64,000 nt of DNA. Source: Streptomyces colonosanans. Its GTDB lineage: Bacteria; Actinomycetota; Actinomycetes; Streptomycetales; Streptomycetaceae. The stretch is from the NCBI RefSeq assembly GCF_001866645.1, contig NZ_MLYP01000059.1:1-64000 (forward strand), given 5' to 3'. Below the pieces are notes generated by a model that made no database searches, was not told where the DNA came from, and saw nothing but the letters and a program-made list of their open reading frames with translations. The stretch's first letter is position 1. The number at the start of each line of letters is the position of its first letter. Position numbers and translations under genes: made by a program. Of this stretch, positions 57,847 through 64,000 are shown piece after piece.

Positions 57847-58929
57847 GTGGACGAGATCCGTGGCACGGTACGGGGCACCGCCCCCGTTCCCCTCTCGGTA
57901 CTGGACCTGGTCACCGTCGGCGCCGGCCACACCGCCTCCGACGCCCTCCGCACCAGCGTCGCCCTCTCCCGGCTCGCGGAGTCCCGTGGCTTCCACCGCT
58001 ACTGGGTCGCCGAGCACCACTCCATGCCGGGCGTGGCCTCCTCGTCGCCCGCCGTGATCCTCGCGCACCTCGCCGCCCACACGGACCGCATCCGGCTCGG
58101 CTCGGGCGGCGTGATGCTCCCGAACCACGCCCCGCTGGTCATCGCGGAGCAGTTCGGCACGCTGGAGGCCATGGCTCCCGGACGTGTCGACCTGGGCCTG
58201 GGCCGTGCCCCGGGTACGGACGGCGCCACGGCCGCCGCACTGCGCCGCACGGACCGGCTCCATGAGGGCGCCGACGACTTCCCCGAGCAACTCGCCGAGC
58301 TGACCCGCTTCCTCGACGACGACTTCCCCGAAGGCCACCCCTACGCCCGAATCCACGCGGTCCCGGGCCCGGTCCAGGCCAGCTCGCCCGGCGGCGTCCA
58401 GTCCCCGCACCGCCCGCCGATCTGGCTACTCGGCTCCTCCGGGTTCAGCGCCCGCCTGGCCGGCACGCTCGGCCTGCCCTTCGCCTTCGCGCACCACTTC
58501 TCGGCGCAGAACACCGTTCCGGCGCTCGACCTGTACCGCGCGTCCTTCCGCCCCTCGACGGTCCTCGACGCCCCGTACGCCCTGATCGGTGTCGCCGCGC
58601 TCGCCACCGACGACGAGAAGGAGGCCCGCCGCCAGGTGAGGGCCGCCGCCCTGAACATGATCCGTCTGCGCATGGGCCGCCCCGGACTCGTCCCCACCCC
58701 CGAGGAGGCCGAGGCGCACGAATTCGGTCCATTGGAGGAGGAGTTCGCCGCGACCTGGACCGCCAACGTCGTCCACGGCACACCGGACGAGGTCCGCTCC
58801 GGCCTCGACGACCTCCAGAAGCGCACCGGCGCCGACGAGTTGATGCTCACGTCCAACGCCCACGGCGGGGATGTGCGTGTGCGCTCCTACGAACTGATCG
58901 CGGACGCCTACGGGTTGCCGACCGCATGA
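57847..58929 (+). CDS. LLM-class flavin-dependent oxidoreductase
   Basis: A 360-residue luciferase-like monooxygenase. Family-specific segments are VPLSVLDLVTVGAGHTASDAL, FHRYWVAEHHSMPGVASSSPAV, RIRLGSGGVMLPNHAPL and LEAMAPGRVDLGLGRAPGTD; the C-terminal half carries WLLGSSGFSARLAG. These are of the MsnO8/YhbW-type subgroup. They use reduced FMN or F420 to oxidise unknown substrates. GGAGG lies 8 nt before the GTG. It is divergent from the ehu operon and convergent with the GGDEF-EAL gene. Confidence 0.92.
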   Translation: MDEIRGTVRGTAPVPLSVLDLVTVGAGHTASDALRTSVALSRLAESRGFHRYWVAEHHSMPGVASSSPAVILAHLAAHTDRIRLGSGGVMLPNHAPLVIAEQFGTLEAMAPGRVDLGLGRAPGTDGATAAALRRTDRLHEGADDFPEQLAELTRFLDDDFPEGHPYARIHAVPGPVQASSPGGVQSPHRPPIWLLGSSGFSARLAGTLGLPFAFAHHFSAQNTVPALDLYRASFRPSTVLDAPYALIGVAALATDDEKEARRQVRAAALNMIRLRMGRPGLVPTPEEAEAHEFGPLEEEFAATWTANVVHGTPDEVRSGLDDLQKRTGADELMLTSNAHGGDVRVRSYELIADAYGLPTA

Positions 58930-58937
58930 GTGCGGCA

Positions 58938-58967
58938 GGGTGCCGTGCCGCAGGGGCGACGGCACCC
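58938..58967. terminator. Terminator between LLM gene and GGDEF-EAL gene
   Basis: GGGTGCCGT (58938-58946) pairs with ACGGCACCC (58959-58967) between the two convergent stops. Confidence 0.65.
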
Positions 58968-58974
58968 CTCCCGG

Positions 58975-60873
58975 TCAGGTCGGGCGGCAGGCCTCCGCGT
59001 CCACCAGCGCGGAGATACGATCCGGCGGCACCGGCCGCGAGTACAGCCACCCCTGGCCGGTGTCACAGCCGATCCGGCGCAGACGGCTGGCCTGCGCGGA
59101 GGTCTCCACACACTCGGCGGTGACCGTCAGCCCCAGCCGGTGGGCGAGCTGGATCATGGCCTCGACGACGACCTCGTCCGCGGGATTCGGGTGCGCGTTC
59201 GTGCCCTCGTACTGGAAGCCGCGGACGAACGAGCCGTCCAGCTTCAGCGCCGACACCGGCAGCCGGCTGAGGTAGGCGAGGTTCGAGTAGCCCGTGCCGA
59301 AGTCGTCGATCGCGATGCGCACCCCCATGTCGCTGAGTGCTTGGAGGACCTGGAGCGGGCGGCCCGCCGAGCCCATCACCGCCGACTCCGTCAGCTCCAG
59401 CTGGAGCAGATGAGGGGCGAGCTCCGTCTCCGCGAGGGTCTGCGCCACATCCGCCACCAGGTCGGAGTCCCACACCTGACGCACCGCCACGTTCACGCTC
59501 ACGAAGATCGGCGGCTCGCTCGGGCGTTCCAGCTGCCAGCGGCGCGCCTGACGGCAGGCGGTCGCCAGCACCCAGCGTCCCAGCTGCACGATCGAGCCGT
59601 CCTCCTCCGCCAGCCCGATGAACCGATTCGGCGTCAGGGTGCCGAACTGGGGGTGATGCCAGCGCACCAGCGCTTCGACCCCGCGCACCCGTCCGTCCTC
59701 CAGGCCCACCAACGGCTGGTACTCCAGGGCGAACTCACCCCGTTCGATGGCGGGCCGCAGACCGGAGGAGAGGGCCTGGCGGGTCATGCGGTGGGCGTTG
59801 CGCTCGGGGTCGAAGAGGGTCCAGCGGGCCTTGCCGTCGGCCTTCGCCCAGTACAGCGTCGTATCGGCCGCCTGCATCAGACCGGTCGCCGTCGTCCCGG
59901 CCGCGTGCCGTTCCACGACCCCGATGGACGCGGAGACGGACAGGCGCTGACCCGACAGGTCGAACGGGGTCTGCAGTGCACTCAGCACCGACTCGGCCAG
60001 CTCGGCGAGTTGGTCGGTGCCCGTCGAGTCCTCGACGAGCAGCGCGAACTCGTCGCCGCCCAGCCTGGCCACCAACGGTGTGGTGGGCCTCGCTCGGCCC
60101 GCCTCGTCCGCGCAGCGCTTCAGGCGCTCCGCGACGGCCGCGAGCAGCCGGTCGCCGACGCGGTGGCCGAGCGTGTCGTTGACCGCCTTGAAGCCGTCCA
60201 GGTCCAGATAGCACAGCCCGATCCGGCCGGTGCCGCTCTCCTCGTACGCCTCCGCTTCCAGCGCGGCCGACAGGCGTTCGAAGAACAGTGTGCGGTTGGG
60301 CAGCCGGGTCATCGGATCGTGCATCTGCAAGTGCCGCAGCCGGGACTGGAGTTCACGATGGGAGCTGATGTCGGCGACCGAGAGGAGCACCGGCTGCTCG
60401 GCCGTGGGCAGCGGCGTGACGGTCACATGGACCCACAGCGAGTGCCCGTCGGGGTGTTTGAGGCGGCGGGTACAGCGCAGCCGGGCCTGCCGGCCGTGCA
60501 GCACCTCGTGGTACGCGTGCGCGATGCGGGCGTCGGAGGACAGGTCCACCAGGTCGGCGGCGACCTTGCCGACCAGTCCGTCCGCGCCGGTGCCGAGCAG
60601 TGAACCCAGCGTCTCGTTGGCGGTGGCGACCAGGCCCTCCCGGTCGACGACGGCCATGGCGAGCGGCGCGACAGCGAACGCGGCGCCGGCAGCGACGGAT
60701 TGAGCGGGGCCCGGGGAGAACGGCAGTGGCGGGCTTGCCGGCGGCGCGAGCTGGTGCACGCCGACGGGAGGCGCCGGCGCGGACATACCTGCCGGGGGAT
60801 GTGCATGACTCTCTGTGACGGCCGGGCCGACGAGGTCTGCCGCGGGCGCCGGCCCTTCGGACGTTCCGCTCAC
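58975..60873 (-). CDS. PAS-GGDEF-EAL cyclic-di-GMP protein
   Basis: A 632-residue soluble protein from GTG 60873. After a Pro/Ala-rich ~60 residues come a PAS domain (ending ADISSHRELQSRLRHLQ), a GGDEF domain with intact RLGGDEFALL (near residue 271) and FFERLSAALEAE, and an EAL domain with GVEALVRWHHP (near 398), ESAVMG, AIDDFGTGYSNLAYL and TAECVET. Both active sites look complete, so it could make and hydrolyse c-di-GMP. In streptomycetes c-di-GMP acts through BldD on development. No membrane helix is present. Confidence 0.92.
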   Translation of the reverse strand: MSGTSEGPAPAADLVGPAVTESHAHPPAGMSAPAPPVGVHQLAPPASPPLPFSPGPAQSVAAGAAFAVAPLAMAVVDREGLVATANETLGSLLGTGADGLVGKVAADLVDLSSDARIAHAYHEVLHGRQARLRCTRRLKHPDGHSLWVHVTVTPLPTAEQPVLLSVADISSHRELQSRLRHLQMHDPMTRLPNRTLFFERLSAALEAEAYEESGTGRIGLCYLDLDGFKAVNDTLGHRVGDRLLAAVAERLKRCADEAGRARPTTPLVARLGGDEFALLVEDSTGTDQLAELAESVLSALQTPFDLSGQRLSVSASIGVVERHAAGTTATGLMQAADTTLYWAKADGKARWTLFDPERNAHRMTRQALSSGLRPAIERGEFALEYQPLVGLEDGRVRGVEALVRWHHPQFGTLTPNRFIGLAEEDGSIVQLGRWVLATACRQARRWQLERPSEPPIFVSVNVAVRQVWDSDLVADVAQTLAETELAPHLLQLELTESAVMGSAGRPLQVLQALSDMGVRIAIDDFGTGYSNLAYLSRLPVSALKLDGSFVRGFQYEGTNAHPNPADEVVVEAMIQLAHRLGLTVTAECVETSAQASRLRRIGCDTGQGWLYSRPVPPDRISALVDAEACRPT

Positions 60874-61327
60874 CGCTCGCTCCCGCAGTGCACTCGTTCT
60901 TCGTACGGTTCTCGTCGGGGTCGACGGCCGCGTGATGAGCGGCCGTACAAGCCGTGTCCGTGCAGGAAAGTGTGCCGATCATAGAGGCTGGCCCAGAGGC
61001 CTTCCAGCCACAGTCCAGTGTCCCGGAACAGGCACGCGTTCCGACAGATCGTTTCTGCCCGGACCTGGTCGGGTTCTTTCCGGCCGCGATTGAATGTGAC
61101 GATCCGTGAGTATCCGGGGCGTCGGCCCACGTCGGCCGCCCCCTCGGTGCTTCTGCGCCGTCCGTCGCTCCCGCCCCGCACCACCCCTCCCGCGGCCGTC
61201 GCGGCTCTTTCTGGCCTTTCCCCCAAGTGGGGGCATCTCACCCTTCTGGTGCAGGCGAACAGGGCGTAGTACTACAAGTGCGACAAGGCTGGATGCGGAG
61301 TTCCCTGACCCGCACCCGGAGGTCGCC
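60874..61327. other. Divergent promoter region, GGDEF-EAL and M6 genes
   Basis: A 454-bp stretch without a gene. GTAGTACTAC at 61266-61275 is a perfect 10-bp palindrome 53 bp before the M6 gene start, and CCCCCAAGTGGGGG lies at 61220-61233. Both could be regulatory; neither is assigned. Confidence 0.45.
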
Positions 61328-62671
61328 GTGCCGCGTCCGCTCCCCCTCAAGGGGCTCTCCGGCGAGTCCTTGAAGGGGTTCTTCCGGGGCTGGGTGGCGC
61401 TGTTGCGTAGCCTGGCGGCCGTGTTCACGTCGATGGCCGCGCTGGTTTCGACCTCGCTGGTCACGGGACCCGCACTCGCCGATTCCCCATCGGCACCCTG
61501 CGAACTCGCGCGCACCCCGGCGCATCATTCGGAGGGTGTCGACACCTGGGATCCCACCTATGTGCGCCCCACCCGTCCGCTCGACGCGGTCATGGTCTTC
61601 CTGTCCTTCCCGGGCTCGGTGCCGGCGACCACACCGGCCCAGCTGACGGCGGACTACTTCCCGGCCACCAGCCGGTTCTTCGACCGTGCCTCCTATGGCC
61701 GGTTCACGCTGCGCCCGCATCCGGTGCGTCACTGGATCCGAATGCCCCATCCCGCCACCTCCTATGCCGTGCAGCGCGACTGGGATCCCGGGCGGCGGGA
61801 CGCGTATCTGCGCGACGCGTTCGCCGCCGCGGGCAAGGAAGTCGACTTCTCGCGGTCCGGCGTCGTGTACCTGGTGGCCGACCCGGATGCGCCCGGTGTC
61901 GACTCGGACGCCACGAAGGTGGTCAACTTCGACACTCCCCTGCGCGTGCACGGCAAGGAGGTCCGCCGGGTGGTCACGGTCTTCGAGAAGCATCCGCCGG
62001 ACCGTCTCGTCCTCGCGCACGAGACGGGGCATGTCTTCGATCTGCCCGATCTCTACCACCGTCCCATGGGCGGCAGGGGTGACTGGGACACCTATGTCGG
62101 CGACTGGGATCTCATGGGCAGCCAGTTCGGTCTGGCGCCGGACCTGTTCGCCTGGCACAAGTGGAAACTGGGGTGGCTGGACGACCGCCAGGTGAAATGT
62201 GTGCGGGGTCCGGGGAGCACACGTCTGACGCTGGAGCCGCTGGAGTCGGGGTCGACGGGGGTACCGCAGGTGCCGGTGGTCGTGGGTGCGGCCGGTGAGC
62301 AGCCCCCGGGACCCGGTCTGCAGGCGTACGGCTCGGGGCGCGGCACCAAGCTGGCGGTCGTGCGGACGGGGCCCGACACCGTGGTGGCCGTGGAGGGGCG
62401 CGGTGCGATGGGGAACGACAGCACGGTCTGCACGGAGGGTGTCCTCGTCTATCGCGTTCATGGCGAGACGGAGTCCGGTGACGGCCCGATCAAGGTGCTG
62501 GACGCCCATCCGCACTCCGAGGCGTGCGAGCACTCCTCGGTCTACCCGCGGCTCGCGGACGCTCCCGTGGGTGTGGGGGAGACCTTCACGGTGCCGGGTG
62601 ACGGCGTCCGGGTGGAGGTGGAGGACCGAACGGCCACCGGGGCATGGACGGTGAAGATCACGAGACGGTGA
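61328..62671 (+). CDS. Secreted M6-domain metalloprotease, short form
   Basis: A 447-residue exported protein. GTG at 61328 has GGAGG 5 nt upstream. A basic N-terminus and hydrophobic core end at ALADS (~residue 54). The zinc site is LAHETGHVFDLPDLY (His231, HExxHxxxxPD) with DLMGSQFG as the Met-turn. The region between (AVMVFLSFPGS, YGRFTLRPHPV) matches M6 family domains. It lacks the long C-terminal domains of the immune inhibitor A type at 1.4 kb. Likely an extracellular peptidase; no partner gene is evident. Confidence 0.88.
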   Translation: MPRPLPLKGLSGESLKGFFRGWVALLRSLAAVFTSMAALVSTSLVTGPALADSPSAPCELARTPAHHSEGVDTWDPTYVRPTRPLDAVMVFLSFPGSVPATTPAQLTADYFPATSRFFDRASYGRFTLRPHPVRHWIRMPHPATSYAVQRDWDPGRRDAYLRDAFAAAGKEVDFSRSGVVYLVADPDAPGVDSDATKVVNFDTPLRVHGKEVRRVVTVFEKHPPDRLVLAHETGHVFDLPDLYHRPMGGRGDWDTYVGDWDLMGSQFGLAPDLFAWHKWKLGWLDDRQVKCVRGPGSTRLTLEPLESGSTGVPQVPVVVGAAGEQPPGPGLQAYGSGRGTKLAVVRTGPDTVVAVEGRGAMGNDSTVCTEGVLVYRVHGETESGDGPIKVLDAHPHSEACEHSSVYPRLADAPVGVGETFTVPGDGVRVEVEDRTATGAWTVKITRR

Positions 62672-62904
62672 GCGCGTGGCGCGGGTGGGGTCGTCACGGT
62701 GGTTCCAGTGGCGACGGTGGTCCCAGGGGCCTGTGTGCCGGGCGGTGGCGCTGGTCATGGTGGTGGAAGCCCGCGGTGGGCGCCCTGCGTACCCGGCGGT
62801 TTCCGCGAGGAGCCCTGCACACCTGGCGCTCACCGCGCTGCGCCGAGCTGGGGTGTGGGTGGCGAAGCCCCCACCACGCGCGGAGACGCCGCGCAGAAAA
62901 CAAC

Positions 62905-62948
62905 GATGGCGACCCGGTTCGCGCTTACCGCGAACACGAATCGCCATC
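62905..62948 (-). terminator. Terminator of tRNA-Lys copy 3
   Basis: GATGGCGA/TCGCCATC outer stem and TTCGCG/CGCGAA inner stem separated by a mismatched stretch; the minus strand continues TTGTTTTC. The right arm is shared with the copy 2 terminator. Confidence 0.7.
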
Positions 62949-62955
62949 GCCATCG

Positions 62956-63029
62956 TGCGCCGCCAGGGACTCGAACCCCGGACCCGCTGATTAAGAGTCA
63001 GCTGCTCTAACCAACTGAGCTAGCGGCGC
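62956..63029 (-). tRNA. tRNA-Lys (anticodon CTT), copy 3
   Basis: 74-nt tRNA identical to copies 1 and 2, anticodon CTT, no encoded CCA. Confidence 0.96.
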
Positions 63030-63039
63030 CTACTGACGC

Positions 63040-63681
63040 CTAGACCTTAGCACCCTGGTCGGCGGGAGGAAAAATCGATATCGGTACCGTGGCGGAGGCG
63101 GCGGCGCGGGCTGCTCGGACGGCCGCCCACAGCACGACTTCCGGCCCTGGTAGCCAGGGGTGACGGGTGTCGGGCGCGACGAGCCAGCGGGATGCGAGGT
63201 GGATCTCGGTGGTCGCGGCGGGGGACGTCGTGGCGTGGACCGCGGGGACGGTCACGGCGTCTCCGGGGCCGTGGCACAGAAGCGGCGGAATCGCGCGGGT
63301 GCGGGCGGTCCCGGTGTGGCCTTTGCCGTTCCACTCCTCCCAGTCGAGCAGGGAGGGCAGCCGCCTGGCGGTGCCGGGCGCCGCGAACAGCAGCATCCGG
63401 CCCCGGTGGGTGGCGACGGGCCCGGAGCCCGGCCCTTCGTCCCAGAGCCGGTCCAGCATGCGCCGCCCGAAGATCGCGGGCGTGTTGACGATGTCGAACG
63501 CGGTGCCGCAGGGCACTACGACCGGGGCGGCGGGGCGCTCTGCCCAGGTGGCCAGCGTGCTGCGGGGATACGGTCCTGCGGAGGCCAGCCATGCGGCGCC
63601 CTCCGAGGTGACGCCCGCGATGTCGTATCCGTCGGGAAGGGGCTTGCAGGGGGAGGTGACGGACGGCGTTCGACTGCTCAT
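63040..63681 (-). CDS. Prim-pol-like (bifunctional DNA primase/polymerase) protein
   Basis: A 213-residue protein starting at ATG 63681. PSEGAAWLASAGPYPRSTLATWAE-type, VVVPCGTAFDIVNTPAIFGRRML and RWLVAPDTRHPWLPGPEVVLWAAVRAA segments resemble short Streptomyces proteins named bifunctional DNA primase/polymerase. Clear catalytic acidic residues of a prim-pol active site are not evident, so it may be a non-catalytic relative. It ends 10 bp past the tRNA-Lys on the same strand. The open frame upstream of 63681 is not homologous. Confidence 0.65.
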   Translation of the reverse strand: MSSRTPSVTSPCKPLPDGYDIAGVTSEGAAWLASAGPYPRSTLATWAERPAAPVVVPCGTAFDIVNTPAIFGRRMLDRLWDEGPGSGPVATHRGRMLLFAAPGTARRLPSLLDWEEWNGKGHTGTARTRAIPPLLCHGPGDAVTVPAVHATTSPAATTEIHLASRWLVAPDTRHPWLPGPEVVLWAAVRAARAAASATVPISIFPPADQGAKV

Positions 63682-63824
63682 GGCAACCAGATCTACCGTC
63701 GGTGAGCTGTGCGGTCCCGAGAGTTGTGGAAAACCGGGACAAGAGGGGGTGGGGCGGAGTACTTTGCCGTCCGGTATATGCCGAAAGATCATTCCCGCGG
63801 GGACGGCGTCGGACCGGTCGGCGT

Positions 63825-64000
63825 TCAGCCCAGGTTCTCGGGGCCGCTCGCGTCGCCGCCTCGCATCAGGTCCTGGCCGAACTCCACCATCTTCTTGGCG
63901 TAGTCCTCGGTCCACTCGGCCTGGTCGCCGATCGCCGCCGGGGTCAGCCGGTCCAGGCGGCGCGGGTCGGCGAGCTGGGCCGCGGCGATCGCCTGGTACT
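63825..64000 (-). CDS. C-terminal end of an unrecognised protein, truncated by window edge
   Basis: The last 58 codons of a minus-strand gene whose start is beyond the window. They read YQAIAAAQLADPRRL, DRLTPAAIGDQAEW and TEDYAKKMVEFGQDLMRGG. Codon use is typical and the stop is TGA. I cannot name the family from this fragment. Confidence 0.65.
   Translation of the reverse strand, partial: YQAIAAAQLADPRRLDRLTPAAIGDQAEWTEDYAKKMVEFGQDLMRGGDASGPENLG

Noticed and set aside
62644..63010. Short plus-strand frames over tRNA-Lys copy 3
   Set aside because: Same tRNA-derived artefact; no start or domain support.

Overview
The window reads as a chromosomal core-region segment of a Streptomyces species. 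The evidence is the very high G+C content with G/C-biased third codon positions, GTG starts, TAGGCT-type -10 elements, a whiJ-type regulator cluster, DasR (dre) operators in front of N-acetylglucosamine PTS genes, and the cslA-glxA-cslZ tip-glucan cluster. Everything is inferred by reading the sequence; no database search was run.

Layout. 1-7.4 kb: end of an RDD membrane protein, a secreted M6 metalloprotease (immune inhibitor A type), the NAD-salvage genes pncB and pncA, then clpS with its usual DUF2017 partner. 7.8-11.3 kb: an amino acid permease and the alternative cysteine pathway (mec, a cysteine-containing leader ORF, cysO, cysM). 11.7-17.6 kb: lipoproteins, an orphan membrane-anchored PemK/MazF protein, a metallo-hydrolase, nagE2 and nagF with three dre-like operators, rph and rdgB. 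17.6-30.6 kb: tRNA-Leu, a guanidinium exporter behind a guanidine-III riboswitch, a GroES-like protein, bcp, a class A PBP with a Gly-Thr tail, a three-gene ABC exporter, DUF1707 and DUF445 proteins, an MFS transporter and an AhpD-like protein.

30.8-38.2 kb is accessory in character. It holds an XRE/DUF5919 regulator, a chimeric phage-derived pseudogene (serine-recombinase pieces joined to a capsid fragment with an in-frame TGA), a whiJ-type trio around a 29-bp palindrome, and a 1,048-residue PLD nuclease-SF2 helicase-DUF3427 protein preceded by a nested inverted repeat. This is the best candidate in the window for an undescribed (possibly anti-phage) function.

38-49 kb: a SEC-C protein, an ECF sigma factor with its putative CU044_5270 partner, a divergent exported protein resembling the non-catalytic tail of secreted subtilisins, a yidC remnant, an oxidoreductase, a wall-anchor-like protein with KE repeats, a NagD-type phosphatase, and a class F sortase with a small exported partner. 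48-53 kb: cslZ facing glxA-cslA, which make and mature the hyphal-tip glucan. 53.6-63 kb: three identical tRNA-Lys genes on the minus strand, an ehuBCDA-type amino acid/ectoine ABC importer, a luciferase-like monooxygenase, a PAS-GGDEF-EAL c-di-GMP protein, a second M6 protease, a prim-pol-like protein and a truncated gene at the right edge.

Start sites were chosen from Shine-Dalgarno spacing, overlaps with upstream stops and family length. Where no ribosome site is visible but a TANNNT box lies 6-8 nt from the start, leaderless transcription is suggested.
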